NCBI GenBank assembly: GCA_948616425.1
Contig: CAPGBJ010000013.1
Span: 1 to 52,938, forward strand
Source: an uncultured Oscillospiraceae bacterium
GTDB lineage: Bacteria > Bacillota > Clostridia > Oscillospirales > Oscillospiraceae
Direction: 5' to 3'
Length of the DNA stretch: 52,938 bases
The position numbers and the translations under genes were made by a program. Below the pieces are notes generated by a model. That model searched no databases and was not told where the DNA came from. It saw nothing but the letters and a program-made list of their open reading frames with translations. Shown here piece by piece: positions 32,989 to 41,086 of this stretch. Within the stretch, counting starts at the first letter, position 1; each line of letters begins with the position of its first letter.

Positions 32989-34431
32989 ATGGCCAAGGAA
33001 AACAAAAAACAGGTGGAACAGATCACCAATATGGAGGTGGACTTCGCCCAGTGGTACACCGATGTGTGCAAGAAGGCAGAACTCATCGACTATTCCTCCA
33101 TCAAGGGTATGTTCATCTACCGCCCCTACGGCTACGCCATTTGGGAAAACATTCAGCACGAATTGGACAAGAGCTTTAAGAAGACAGGCCATGAGAATGT
33201 GTACCTGCCCATGCTCATCCCGGAAAGTCTGCTTCAGAAGGAGAAGGACCACGTGGAGGGTTTCGCTCCCGAGTGCGCCTGGGTGACCATGGGGGGCAGC
33301 GAAAAGCTGGAGGAGCGGTACTGCATCCGTCCCACTTCTGAGACATTGTTCTGTGAGCACTTCAAAAACGTGATCCACTCCCACCGGGACCTGCCCAAGC
33401 TGTATAACCAGTGGTGCTCTGTCCTGCGCTGGGAGAAGACCTCCCGCCCCTTCCTGCGCCACCGGGAATTTCTGTGGCAGGAGGGACACACCATGCACGC
33501 CACCCCCGAGGAGGCCCGGGAAGAGACCATGGGGATGCTCAACATCTACGCCGACTTTCTGGAAAATGTACTGGCTATGCCGGTGGTAAAGGGGCGCAAG
33601 ACGGACAAGGAGAAATTCAATGGCGCCGAGGAGACCTACACCGTAGAGTGCATGATGCACGACACAAAGGCTCTCCAGGCGGGCACCAGCCACTACTTCG
33701 GCGACGGCTTCGCTCAGGCTTTTGACATCACCTTCACCGGCAAGGACAACCAGCTTCACCACCCCCACCAGACCAGCTGGGGGGTGTCCACCCGGATGAT
33801 TGGCGGCATCATCATGACCCACGGCGACAACAACGGGCTGGTCCTGCCCCCTCGCATCGCTCCCATCCAGGCCATGGTTATCCCCGTGGCCCAGCACAAG
33901 GATGGCGTCCTCGAGGCCGCCTCCGCCCTGCTGAAACGGCTGCAAGAGGCCGGTATCCGTGCCAGAATGGACAGCTCCGACCAGTCCATGGGCTGGAAGG
34001 CCGCCGAGTATGAGATGAAGGGGGTCCCCCTGCGGGTGGAGATTGGCCCCAAGGATATGGAGAAAAATCAATGCTGCATCTGCCGCCGAGACACCGGGGA
34101 AAAGCTGTCTGTTCCCCTGGATCAGCTGGAGGAGGATGTGCACTGGCTGCTGGGCGAGGTCCACAAGGGGCTGTACAACCGGGCCAAAAAGAATTTGGAG
34201 GATCACACTCGAGTGTGCCTCACCTTGGACGAAGTCAAGGCGTTTATGGAGACCGAGGGCGGCTTTGCTAAGACCATGTGGTGCGGCGAACTGGACTGCG
34301 AACTGGCCATGAAAGAGCGGGCCGGCGTCACCTCCCGGTGTATGCCGCTGGAACAGGAGCAGGTGTCTGACGTATGTGTCTGCTGCGGCAAGCGCGCCAA
34401 ACACTCCATCCTCTGGGGCATAGCCTATTAA
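32989..34431 (+). CDS. proS: Prolyl-tRNA synthetase, archaeal/eukaryotic type (ProS3)
   Basis: Charges tRNA-Pro. The 480-residue product lacks the editing insertion of bacterial ProRS and has the type 3 architecture. Class II motif 1 lies around FIYRPYGYAIWENIQHELD, motif 2 is WEKTSRPFLRHREFLWQEGHT, and motif 3 is GGIIMTHGDNNGLVLPPRIAP. An anticodon-binding domain follows, and a C-terminal zinc-binding-like module has Cys at CCICRRDTG and CVCCGKRAKHSILWGIAY, ending in the typical aromatic residue. This ProRS form is common in Clostridia. It is monocistronic with its own promoter and terminator. Confidence 0.97.
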   Translation: MAKENKKQVEQITNMEVDFAQWYTDVCKKAELIDYSSIKGMFIYRPYGYAIWENIQHELDKSFKKTGHENVYLPMLIPESLLQKEKDHVEGFAPECAWVTMGGSEKLEERYCIRPTSETLFCEHFKNVIHSHRDLPKLYNQWCSVLRWEKTSRPFLRHREFLWQEGHTMHATPEEAREETMGMLNIYADFLENVLAMPVVKGRKTDKEKFNGAEETYTVECMMHDTKALQAGTSHYFGDGFAQAFDITFTGKDNQLHHPHQTSWGVSTRMIGGIIMTHGDNNGLVLPPRIAPIQAMVIPVAQHKDGVLEAASALLKRLQEAGIRARMDSSDQSMGWKAAEYEMKGVPLRVEIGPKDMEKNQCCICRRDTGEKLSVPLDQLEEDVHWLLGEVHKGLYNRAKKNLEDHTRVCLTLDEVKAFMETEGGFAKTMWCGELDCELAMKERAGVTSRCMPLEQEQVSDVCVCCGKRAKHSILWGIAY

Positions 34432-34472
34432 TGAAAATATGTTCCCCCGCCACGGGCGTGGAGACGGAACGG

Positions 34473-34505
34473 CCGGCCCCCTGCTATCGCAGGGGGCCGG
34501 TTCTC
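34473..34505 (+). terminator. proS terminator
   Basis: CCGGCCCCCTGC (34473-34484) pairs perfectly with GCAGGGGGCCGG (34489-34500). The tail TTCTCC is short. It is convergent with the feo operon. Confidence 0.6.
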
Positions 34506-34511
34506 CATGTT

Positions 34512-34652
34512 CTATTTATGGCGGCAGCCGCCGCACTGGCTGCAATCACCGCCGCAATGGCTGCCAGACCTGCGGCTTTTCCACACAGAGCGGATTGCCA
34601 GTCCCACCACAGCCGTCAGGACCAAGAGGACAAAAATTTCTCCAAGTGTCAT
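34512..34652 (-). CDS. FeoB-associated Cys-rich membrane protein
   Basis: Small protein of 46 residues: one transmembrane helix (EIFVLLVLTAVVGLAIRSVW) and a C-terminal Cys cluster (HCGGDCSQCGGCRHK). This fits the FeoB-associated Cys-rich family that follows feoB in Firmicutes, proposed to help Fe2+ transfer. ATG 34652 is preferred over an upstream in-frame start because AAAGGAG lies directly before it. It starts 16 bp after the feoB stop, so it is the last gene of the feo operon. Confidence 0.88.
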   Translation of the reverse strand: MTLGEIFVLLVLTAVVGLAIRSVWKSRRSGSHCGGDCSQCGGCRHK

Positions 34653-34668
34653 ACCTGTGCGCTCCTTT

Positions 34669-36708
34669 TCAAATTTGCTGCGCTGCCGGCGCACTGAAAG
34701 GGGTTGGACGGCACTCTGCCTCGCTGCCCCTGCGCAGGAGCAGATACACCAGCCCCGCCAGCAGAAGGATAGCGGCGGCGGACAGGGGACCGAAGACCAC
34801 CTCTCCCGTGATCAGTCCGCCCACCTGATAGACAATCATGGCTACCACATAGGCGAAGCCGCACATGTAGCCAATGGCTGCCGCCGTCCATCTGGGGTCG
34901 TTCATCTCCCGGCGTATGGCGCCCATGGCGGCGAAGCAGGGGGCGCACAGCAGGTTGAAGATCATAAAGCTGTAAGCTGACAGGGCGGTAAAGTCGGCAG
35001 CTACCAGGGTCCAGATGGGACTGCTGTCCTCCATCAGGTCCACCTGGCCGGCATACTGGTACAGAGTGCCGAAGGTACTGACCACCTCCTCCTTCGCAAT
35101 CAGGCCGGTAAAGCTGGCCACCGCCGCCTTCCAGGCCATGTCCCCCATCCACCCTAGGGGGTAGAACACCCAGGCCACACCGCGGCCAATGGCGGCCAGC
35201 ATGGAGTGGTTGTTGTCCTCCACCGCCTGGAGGGCTCCCTCTACAAAACCGTAGCCCTGGAGAAACCAGAGAATGACAGTGGAGAGCAGGATTACACTCC
35301 CGGCCCGCTTGACAAAGGACCAACCCCGCTCCCAGGCGGCCCGCAGAACACTGCTGGCACAGGGGGCGTGGTAGGCAGGCAGTTCCATGACAAAGGGGGC
35401 AGGCTCCCCGGCAAAGGCTCTGAATTTCTTTAGTATGACGCCGGAGATCACCACCGCCCCCACCCCGATGAAGAAAGCGGAGGTGGCCACCAGGGGAGAA
35501 CCACCGAACAGCGCCCCGGCAAACAGGGCGACAATGGGCATCTTGGCTCCGCAGGGGATAAAGCCGGTGGTCATAATGGTCATTTTCCGGTCCCGGTCCT
35601 GTTCGATTGTCCGGGACGCCATAATACCGGGCACGCCGCAGCCAGCTGCCACCAGCATAGGGATAAAGGACTTGCCGCTCAGACCGAACCGGCGGAACAC
35701 ACGGTCCATTATGAACGCCACCCGGGCCATATAGCCTATGTCCTCCAGCACAGCCAACAGCAGAAAGAGGACTAACATCTGGGGCACAAAGCCCAGTACG
35801 CTCCCTACCCCCTTCACAACGCCGTCTTGAATCAGGCCGTAGATCCACCCCCCCTCGGTCACTCCCAGGGCGCCTAGAATCGCGTCAAACAGGCCGGGGA
35901 CCAGCCTTCCAAACAGAGTGTCGTTGGCCCAGCCGGTCGCTTTGGTTCCGATGGAGATGGCCCAATCCCCCATAGCCACAGCGTACACCAGAAACATTAC
36001 TCCCACAAAGATGGGCAGGGCTAGAACGCGGTTGGTGACCACCCGGTCGATCTGATCTGAGACGGACAGATTTCCCCCTGTCGCGCTCCTTCGAACGGCC
36101 CTGGACACGGCCTCGCAGATGAAATCATATCGGGCGGCGGCGGTGGCGCTCTCCACATCGTCCCCTTCTTCCAAAGACGCCTCGTCCACCTCAAAAGTCG
36201 GGCAATTTTGAGGTGCAGGCCCATGGGCGGCGGCCAACACCGTATCCACCAGTGCCTCTATCCCCTGGCCCTTCAGCGCCGCGATGGATACTACCTGGCA
36301 GCCCAGCGATTTCCCCAGCTGTTCCAGATCCATTCGGTCGCCCTTTTTCTGCACCAGATCCATCATATTGACGGCTACAACCACAGGTATGCCTAGCTCA
36401 ATCAGCTGGGTGGTGAGATATAGATTGCGCTCCATATTGGTGCCGTCCACAATATTCAAAATAACATCAGGCCGTTCCTGGATCAGATAATCTCGGGCCA
36501 CCGCCTCCTCCAGAGAATAGGGGGACAGGGAGTAGATCCCAGGCAGGTCCTGTATCAAGGCCTCCTGGTGTCCCTTTAGCCGGCCCTCTTTCCGTTCCAC
36601 CGTCACCCCGGGCCAGTTGCCCACGTACTGACTCGCCCCAGTGAGGATGTTAAACAGAGTGGTCTTGCCGCAGTTGGGGTTGCCCGCCAGGGCAATTTTA
36701 ATGCTCAT
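34669..36708 (-). CDS. feoB: Ferrous iron transporter FeoB
   Basis: G-protein-coupled Fe2+ importer, 679 residues. The N-terminal GTPase has G1 GNPNCGKTTLFN, G2/G3 region GVTVERKEG and DLPGIYSLSPYS, and G4 NMMD. A helical GDI-like spacer leads to the membrane domain, which contains the two Gate motifs, including MLVAAGCGVPGIMASRTIE (the Cys-bearing metal-path segment) and FIPCGAKMPIVALFAGALFG, and ends with the usual tail helices. GAGAGGAG precedes the ATG. A palindrome resembling the boxes near feoA lies 20 bp upstream. It is part of feoA-feoA-feoB. Confidence 0.97.
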   Translation of the reverse strand: MSIKIALAGNPNCGKTTLFNILTGASQYVGNWPGVTVERKEGRLKGHQEALIQDLPGIYSLSPYSLEEAVARDYLIQERPDVILNIVDGTNMERNLYLTTQLIELGIPVVVAVNMMDLVQKKGDRMDLEQLGKSLGCQVVSIAALKGQGIEALVDTVLAAAHGPAPQNCPTFEVDEASLEEGDDVESATAAARYDFICEAVSRAVRRSATGGNLSVSDQIDRVVTNRVLALPIFVGVMFLVYAVAMGDWAISIGTKATGWANDTLFGRLVPGLFDAILGALGVTEGGWIYGLIQDGVVKGVGSVLGFVPQMLVLFLLLAVLEDIGYMARVAFIMDRVFRRFGLSGKSFIPMLVAAGCGVPGIMASRTIEQDRDRKMTIMTTGFIPCGAKMPIVALFAGALFGGSPLVATSAFFIGVGAVVISGVILKKFRAFAGEPAPFVMELPAYHAPCASSVLRAAWERGWSFVKRAGSVILLSTVILWFLQGYGFVEGALQAVEDNNHSMLAAIGRGVAWVFYPLGWMGDMAWKAAVASFTGLIAKEEVVSTFGTLYQYAGQVDLMEDSSPIWTLVAADFTALSAYSFMIFNLLCAPCFAAMGAIRREMNDPRWTAAAIGYMCGFAYVVAMIVYQVGGLITGEVVFGPLSAAAILLLAGLVYLLLRRGSEAECRPTPFSAPAAQQI

Positions 36709-36727
36709 CGCAATTGTTCTCCTCTCA

Positions 36728-36743
36728 ATTAGATGTAACTAAC
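36728..36743. promoter_or_regulatory. Candidate DtxR-type box upstream of feoB
   Basis: ATTAGATGTAACTAAC resembles the two boxes at 37270 and 37300 and shares the CTAAC end. It lies 20 bp before the feoB start, between feoA and feoB. Confidence 0.45.
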
Positions 36744-36804
36744 TCCTGGTCAAAAAAACTGCCGATTAATTTTCTCTGTGTGGGACACAGAGCCGGCCAG
36801 CCCC

Positions 36805-37026
36805 CTACCTCACCTCAATCATTTCTGCATCTGTCTTACGCAAAGACAGCTCATAGCCACGGACCTTCAGTTCCATAGGGTCGCCCAAGGGGGCCACCTT
36901 ACGGACAAAGATTTCCACCCCTTTGGTGATACCCATATCCATGATCCGGCGCTTTACCGGGCCCTCACCGCACAGCCGTACCACAGTGGCACTCTGCCCT
37001 ACCTTGACATCCTTCAATGTCCTCAT
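36805..37026 (-). CDS. feoA: FeoA-domain protein (second copy)
   Basis: Small SH3-like protein of 73 residues (MRTLKDVKVGQSATVVRLCG, then GPVKRRIMDMGITKGVEIFV and DPMELKVRGYELSLRKTDAEMI), the standard FeoA layout. It is thought to bind or regulate FeoB. Its first 20 codons overlap the end of the upstream feoA in another frame by 62 bp, with AGGAGAGGG inside that gene acting as its ribosome-binding site, so the two are translationally coupled. feoB follows after 96 bp. Confidence 0.93.
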   Translation of the reverse strand: MRTLKDVKVGQSATVVRLCGEGPVKRRIMDMGITKGVEIFVRKVAPLGDPMELKVRGYELSLRKTDAEMIEVR

Positions 37027-37252
37027 CTTTCCCTCTCCTCTCCACCATAATTCGCCTGGCCATGCCCTGATCCAGGGCCACTCGGCTGTCCCTCACTTGG
37101 ACGACCAGACTGCCGGCCATCCGGCTGACCACCACCACGTCGCTGTCTGCTACAAAACCCAGCTCGGCCATGCGCTGGCCTGCCTCATCTCTGCCTGTCA
37201 TCCTGCGAATGGTGACAAGCTCCCCCGCCTGTGCCATTGTCAGCGGTATCAT
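36965..37252 (-). CDS. feoA: FeoA-domain protein (first copy) with C-terminal tail
   Basis: Product of 95 residues. Residues 1-73 are a FeoA domain (LTMAQAGELVTIRRMTGRDE, then GQRMAELGFVADSDVVVVSRMAGSLVVQVRDSRVALDQGMARRI). About 22 extra residues follow, ending with three Cys in a CxxxxxCxC pattern. That tail is read from the part overlapping the next feoA in a second frame, so it may be an accidental extension or a functional metal-binding end. AAGGAGGG precedes the ATG. First gene of the feo operon, with its promoter overlapping a predicted DtxR box. Confidence 0.9.
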   Translation of the reverse strand: MIPLTMAQAGELVTIRRMTGRDEAGQRMAELGFVADSDVVVVSRMAGSLVVQVRDSRVALDQGMARRIMVERRGKDEDIEGCQGRAECHCGTAVR

Positions 37253-37269
37253 AGGTTCCCTCCTTCTCG

Positions 37270-37285
37270 GTTAGTGTTTACTAAC
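37270..37285. promoter_or_regulatory. Candidate DtxR-type box 1 in the feoA-regulator region
   Basis: GTTAGTGTTTACTAAC has perfect 6-bp inverted arms. It lies just downstream of the feoA promoter -10 in the divergent region. Confidence 0.6.
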
Positions 37286-37298
37286 TTTTTTCCTCCAA

Positions 37299-37327
37299 AG
37301 TTTACTAAAACTAACTCATTTTGTCAA
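37299..37327 (-). promoter_or_regulatory. feo operon promoter
   Basis: On the minus strand TTGACA (37327-37322), 17 bp, TAAACT (37304-37299). The box at 37300-37315 covers the -10 and half the spacer, so a bound repressor would block it. Confidence 0.7.
37300..37315. promoter_or_regulatory. Candidate DtxR-type box 2
   Basis: GTTTACTAAAACTAAC is related to box 1, with centres 30 bp apart, and overlaps the feo promoter. Confidence 0.5.
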
Positions 37328-37396
37328 GGCTCCAGATAAAATTTCTTGCTTTTTGAGTTTTTGTATGATAACCTTACTGGTAAAGGAGTGTAAGTT

Positions 37397-37774
37397 ATGA
37401 ATATTCACGAATCTGCTGAGGACTACTTGGAGGCGATCCTGATCTTGCGGGAACGTCAGGGCACCGTGCGCTCCATCGACGTGGTCCATCAGCTGGAGCT
37501 GACCAAGCCCAGCGTCAGCGTGGCCATGAAGCGATTCCGGGAAAATGGCTATATCGAGGTAGACCCTGACGGTTTCATCACTCTGTTGCCTCCGGGGGAG
37601 GAGATTGCTCAGCGCATCTATAACCGCCACAAACTGCTGACCAAATTTTTGGTGGCCCTGGGGGTCAGTGCAGAGACAGCCGCTGCCGACGCCTGTAAGA
37701 TGGAGCATGATCTTAGCGATGAGACCTTTGAAAAAATCAAGGCCCATGCACAAAAACATGAGCCCCTCTCTTAG
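37397..37774 (+). CDS. DtxR/MntR-family metal-dependent repressor
   Basis: Product of 125 residues. An N-terminal winged helix (HESAEDYLEAILILRERQGTV, then VVHQLELTKPSVSVAMKRFRENGYI) is followed by the metal-binding dimerisation domain (LTKFLVALGVSAETAAADACKMEHDLSDETFEKI, with Cys, Glu and His ligands). The SH3-like third domain of DtxR is absent, as in MntR/short IdeR forms. It is divergent from the feo operon with palindromic boxes between them, so Fe2+-dependent repression of feo is the simplest reading. Manganese specificity cannot be excluded. GTAAAGGAGTG precedes the ATG. Confidence 0.92.
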   Translation: MNIHESAEDYLEAILILRERQGTVRSIDVVHQLELTKPSVSVAMKRFRENGYIEVDPDGFITLLPPGEEIAQRIYNRHKLLTKFLVALGVSAETAAADACKMEHDLSDETFEKIKAHAQKHEPLS

Positions 37775-37780
37775 ATAGCA

Positions 37781-37815
37781 AAAAGGTCCCGTCCAGTGGA
37801 CGGGACCTTTTATCT
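37781..37815 (+). terminator. Terminator of the DtxR-family gene
   Basis: AAAAGGTCCCGTCC (37781-37794) pairs perfectly with GGACGGGACCTTTT (37798-37811). Confidence 0.85.
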
Positions 37816-37832
37816 CTGCTGTAATTTTCAAA

Positions 37833-37864
37833 AAAGAAAAGCCCGCCAGGCAGGCGGGCTTTTC
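37833..37864 (-). terminator. Terminator of the ribosomal protein operon
   Basis: GCCCGCC (37841-37847) pairs with GGCGGGC (37853-37859), with A-rich sequence on the left giving a U-tract on the minus strand. It lies 8 bp after the rplQ stop. Confidence 0.85.
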
Positions 37865-37871
37865 CCATCAA

Positions 37872-38216
37872 TTACACCAGCTGGATGATGGCCATTTCAG
37901 CGGCATCGCCCCGGCGGGGGCCGATACGGACAATCCGGGTATAGCCGCCGTTGCGGTCGGCATACTTGGGTCCGATCTCCTTAAACAGTTTGTTGGCCAC
38001 GTCCTCCTTCGTGATGTAGGACAGGGCCTGACGGTAGGAGGCCAGCGTATTGGTCTTGGCCAGGGTGATCATTTTCTCGGCCACGGGAGCCACCTCCTTG
38101 GCGCGGGTGACGGTGGTCTTGATCTGGCCGTTCTCCAGCAGGTAGGTGACCATGGCGCGGAGCATAGCCCGGCGCTGATCGCTGGTGCGGCCCAGTTTAC
38201 GGTTCTTCTGAGACAT
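37872..38216 (-). CDS. rplQ: 50S ribosomal protein L17
   Basis: Last gene of the S10-spc-alpha cluster, 114 residues. The N-terminus KNRKLGRTSDQRRAMLRAMV and the end RIVRIGPRRGDAAEMAIIQLV are typical. It is the short form without the extended C-terminus. ATG 38216 follows GAAGGAG; an in-frame GTG three codons earlier lacks spacing. Unusually, 281 bp with repeats separate it from rpoA. Confidence 0.98.
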   Translation of the reverse strand: MSQKNRKLGRTSDQRRAMLRAMVTYLLENGQIKTTVTRAKEVAPVAEKMITLAKTNTLASYRQALSYITKEDVANKLFKEIGPKYADRNGGYTRIVRIGPRRGDAAEMAIIQLV

Positions 38217-38497
38217 GGTAAACACTCCTTCGACCTCGCGTGGCGAGATCAGATTTAGATTCGTTCATTTTAGGCGGCAAAGGCCGCACAAAGCGGAACG
38301 TTACATACGCTTTTTCCTTAGTTATCGCGCCTCGGTCCAAGCTCCCCTGCTCGGGGATTCGGCGCTTAGTTGTCACGCCTCGGTCCCCTCGCGGCCGGGT
38401 CGCTTTCCCTCCGTCTCGGACTCGAAACAGCCGCTTTTGGCGTCTTGGTTTCTCCCCCTCGCTTCGGTCCAAGCTCCCCTGCTCGGGGATTCGGCGC
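38217..38497 (-). other. Repeat-bearing spacer between rpoA and rplQ
   Basis: No gene is supported; a 91-codon open frame here (38197-38472) lacks a ribosome-binding site and is Arg-rich by composition. The spacer holds the left copy of a 42-bp direct repeat, hairpins CCCCTGCTCGGGG, and three related ACTAAG-type segments. Confidence 0.6.
38332..38373 (-). repeat. 42-bp direct repeat, left copy
   Basis: Identical to 38464-38505 with a period of 132 bp. It contains the hairpin CCCCTGCTCGGGG. On the minus strand it starts ACAACTAAGCGCC, echoing the last codons and stop of rpoA. Confidence 0.85.
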
Positions 38498-38505
38498 TTA
38501 GTTGT
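38464..38505 (-). repeat. 42-bp direct repeat, right copy (overlaps the rpoA stop)
   Basis: Identical to 38332-38373. On the minus strand it begins inside the penultimate codons of rpoA, includes its TAA stop and continues into the spacer, so the left copy looks like a duplicated rpoA 3' end. Confidence 0.85.
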
Positions 38506-39448
38506 TCTCCTCGCTGGCCAGGGACAGCCCCATCATGGACAGCTTGTTGATGACTTCTTCCAAGGACTTGCGCCCCAAATTCCGCACCTTCATCATCTCT
38601 TCCTCGGTCTTAGAGATCAGGTCCTCCACCGTGTTGATGTTGGCCCGCTTCAGACAATTATAGGAACGGACGGACAGGTCCATGTCGTCAATGGTCATCT
38701 CCATCACCTTATCCCGCTGGGCCTCTGCCTTCTCTACCACAGTAGAGCGGGTGCCCATGGTCTCGGACAGGTCGGTGAACAAGGTGAAGTGGTCGCACAG
38801 AATGCGGGCCCCAAGGGAGACGGCATCCCGGGCGTCAATGGTGCCGTTGGTCCAGACCTCTAGAGTCAGCTTGTCGTAGTCCGTGGCGTCCCCTACACGG
38901 GTGTTCTCCACGAAATAGTTGACCTTACGCACAGGAGTATAGATGGAGTCCACAGGGATAATCCCGATGATGGACTGGGCGGGCTTGTTTTTATCCGCAG
39001 GGATATAGCCACGCCCGTGGGACAGGGTCAGCTCCATGGAGAGGGTGGCGTCTGGGCCCAGAGTCGCAATATGCAGGTCCGGATTCAGAATCTCTACATC
39101 GGCGTCCGCCTTGATATCACCGGCAGTGACTTTGCACTCCCCAGCCGCCTCAATATGGACGGTTTTCACACCCTCACAGTAGAGTTTCGCAATAATCCCC
39201 TTCACATTGAGGACAATTTCGGTCACATCCTCCTTGATGCCGGGGATCGTGGTAAACTCGTGCTGCACTCCGGAAATCTTGATGGAGGTCACCGCAGTGC
39301 CGGGCAGAGAGGACAGCAGAATCCTCCGCAGGGAGTTGCCCAAGGTGGTACCGTAGCCCCGCTCCAGGGGCTCTACCACGTACTTGCCGTAGGAGCCGTC
39401 ACCAGGATTTTCCACACATTCAATGCGGGGCTTTTCAATTTCTATCAT
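38498..39448 (-). CDS. rpoA: RNA polymerase alpha subunit
   Basis: Assembly platform of RNA polymerase, 316 residues. The N-terminal domain includes RGYGTTLGNSLRRILLSSLPG and ends near residue 230. The C-terminal domain (DMDLSVRSYNCLKRANINTV, then LISKTEEEMMKVRNLGRKSLEEV) contacts UP elements and activators. AAGGAGG precedes the ATG. Its last codons lie in a 42-bp repeat that is duplicated downstream. Confidence 0.99.
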   Translation of the reverse strand: MIEIEKPRIECVENPGDGSYGKYVVEPLERGYGTTLGNSLRRILLSSLPGTAVTSIKISGVQHEFTTIPGIKEDVTEIVLNVKGIIAKLYCEGVKTVHIEAAGECKVTAGDIKADADVEILNPDLHIATLGPDATLSMELTLSHGRGYIPADKNKPAQSIIGIIPVDSIYTPVRKVNYFVENTRVGDATDYDKLTLEVWTNGTIDARDAVSLGARILCDHFTLFTDLSETMGTRSTVVEKAEAQRDKVMEMTIDDMDLSVRSYNCLKRANINTVEDLISKTEEEMMKVRNLGRKSLEEVINKLSMMGLSLASEENN

Positions 39449-39669
39449 ATGCTAGAATACCCTCCTTTTCTCGGCGGCGCATCTGCGCCGCTTCATTCAG
39501 CTCACCAATATCTGAGGGTTCTCTAAGTTACGCAACCAGTCTGCCCGCCATCTGGGTGCAGGGGCGGCCGCTGGCCCTCCGCCCGGAACGCAACTGTGTC
39601 CGCCGGGTAAGGGCTGTCAAGGGCGCCGGCCCCCGCACGCCAATGATTTGCAGAGCTGCCGAAGGAATT
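39449..39669 (-). other. Spacer between rpsD and rpoA
   Basis: 221 bp without a gene. It has a perfect hairpin GCGGCGCA/TGCGCCGC at about 39474-39491 close to rpoA, and GC-rich segments. On the minus strand a TTGACA occurs near 39620, but no good -10 follows it. Confidence 0.5.
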
Positions 39670-40272
39670 TTACTTAGAATACAGCTCGACGATGAGGTGC
39701 TCTTCCACGGGGAAGTCGATGTCGTCCCGAGTGGGCATGGCAACGACGGTGCCCTGGAGGGTATTCTTGTTGCGGTCCAGCCACTTGGGCACGTTGACCA
39801 CGGGGGCGTCCTCGCCGGTCAGGCGCTTGAACTTGACGGAGGCGCGGCTCTTCTCCCGCACCTCGACTACGTCGCCGGACTTGACCAGGTAGGAGGGAAC
39901 GTCCACCCGCTGACCATTGACGGTGAAGTGGCCGTGGGTAGTAAGCTGACGGGCCTCACGGCGGGTCATGGCAAAGCCCAGACGGTACACCACATTGTCC
40001 AGCCGGCGCTCAATGAGGGTAAGCAGGTTCTCGCCTGTCTTGCCCTGCATACGGCTGGCCTTCTCGTAGTACATATGGAACTGCTTCTCCATGATGCCGT
40101 AGACGAACTTGACCTTCTGCTTCTCGGTCATCTGCATGGCGTACTCAGACTGCTTCTTGCGCATCTGGCCCTTGGGGTTGCGGTTGGTCGTCTTCTTGGC
40201 ATAGCCCATGGCGGCGGGGGACAGGTTCAGCGCCTTGCACCGCTTGGCGATGGGCTGCATATTTCTAGCCAT
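39670..40272 (-). CDS. rpsD: 30S ribosomal protein S4 (zinc-less form)
   Basis: Primary 16S-binding and assembly protein, 200 residues. The S4 RNA-binding domain is clear (RLDNVVYRLGFAMTRREARQL, then HGHFTVNGQRVDVPSYLVKSGD). The N-terminus MARNMQPIAKRCKALNLSP lacks the four-Cys zinc site of classical S4, a known C-minus variant in Clostridia. AAGGAGG precedes the ATG. It lies 19 bp after rpsK. Confidence 0.98.
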   Translation of the reverse strand: MARNMQPIAKRCKALNLSPAAMGYAKKTTNRNPKGQMRKKQSEYAMQMTEKQKVKFVYGIMEKQFHMYYEKASRMQGKTGENLLTLIERRLDNVVYRLGFAMTRREARQLTTHGHFTVNGQRVDVPSYLVKSGDVVEVREKSRASVKFKRLTGEDAPVVNVPKWLDRNKNTLQGTVVAMPTRDDIDFPVEEHLIVELYSK

Positions 40273-40291
40273 CTGTCAAAACCTCCTTCAA

Positions 40292-40690
40292 TCAGACACG
40301 GCGGCGCTTCGGGGGCCGGCAGCCGTTGTGGGGAACAGGGGTCACGTCCTTAATCAGGGTGACTTCCAGACCCACGGCCTGCAGCGCCCGGATGGCGGCC
40401 TCGCGGCCCTGGCCGGGGCCCTTCACGTAGACCTCTACGCTCTTTAAGCCATACTCCATGGCGGCCTTGGCGGCCGTCTCGGCGGCGCTCTGCGCGGCGT
40501 AGGGAGTGGACTTCCGAGAACCCCGGAAATTCAGCGCGCCGGAGGAGCACCAAGACAGAGCGTTGCCCTGGGCGTCGGTGACGGTGACCATGGTGTTGTT
40601 GAAGGAGGAGCGGATATGCACCTGGCCCCTCTCTACGTTCTTGCGTTCGCGGCGCTTGCGCACCACTTTCTTACCTTTGTTCGCAGCCAT
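40292..40690 (-). CDS. rpsK: 30S ribosomal protein S11
   Basis: Platform protein of the small subunit, 132 residues. It contains GQVHIRSSFNNTMVTVTD, SSGALNFRGSRKSTPYAAQ, and the end VTPVPHNGCRPPKRRRV, which is the family signature. It begins 12 bp after the rpsM stop. Confidence 0.98.
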   Translation of the reverse strand: MAANKGKKVVRKRRERKNVERGQVHIRSSFNNTMVTVTDAQGNALSWCSSGALNFRGSRKSTPYAAQSAAETAAKAAMEYGLKSVEVYVKGPGQGREAAIRALQAVGLEVTLIKDVTPVPHNGCRPPKRRRV

Positions 40691-40702
40691 GTGTATCCCT
40701 CC

Positions 40703-41068
40703 TTACTTCTTCTTATTGGCGACGGTACGCTTGGGACCCTTGCGGGTACGGGCGTTGGTCTTGGACCGCTGGCCCCGGACGGGCAGCCCCTTGCGGTGGC
40801 GGATGCCCCGGTAGCAGCCGATCTCGGTCAGCCGCTTGATGTCCATCGCCACGTTCCGGCGCAGGTCGCCCTCCACGGTGTAGTCGTGGATGACCTCACG
40901 CAGCTTGGCCTCGTCCTCCTCGGTGAGGTCCTTCACGCGGGTGTCAGGATTTACCCCAGCCTTGGCCAGGATCTTGTTGGCGCTGGTGCGCCCAATGCCG
41001 TAGATATAAGTGAGGCCGATCTCGATTCTCTTCTCTCTCGGCAGGTCAATACCGGCAATACGAGCCAT
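40703..41068 (-). CDS. rpsM: 30S ribosomal protein S13
   Basis: Head protein contacting P-site tRNA and L5, 121 residues. N-terminus MARIAGIDLPREKRIEIGLT, helix-two-turns-helix GIGRTSANKIL, signature GIRHRKGLPVRGQRSKTNAR and a basic tail. It follows rpmJ after 18 bp. Confidence 0.98.
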   Translation of the reverse strand: MARIAGIDLPREKRIEIGLTYIYGIGRTSANKILAKAGVNPDTRVKDLTEEDEAKLREVIHDYTVEGDLRRNVAMDIKRLTEIGCYRGIRHRKGLPVRGQRSKTNARTRKGPKRTVANKKK

Positions 41069-41086
41069 TTTTTACAGCACCTCCAA

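Noticed and set aside
38197..38472. 91-residue Arg-rich open frame between rpoA and rplQ
   Set aside because: No ribosome-binding site; it runs through the 42-bp repeat and into rplQ in another frame.
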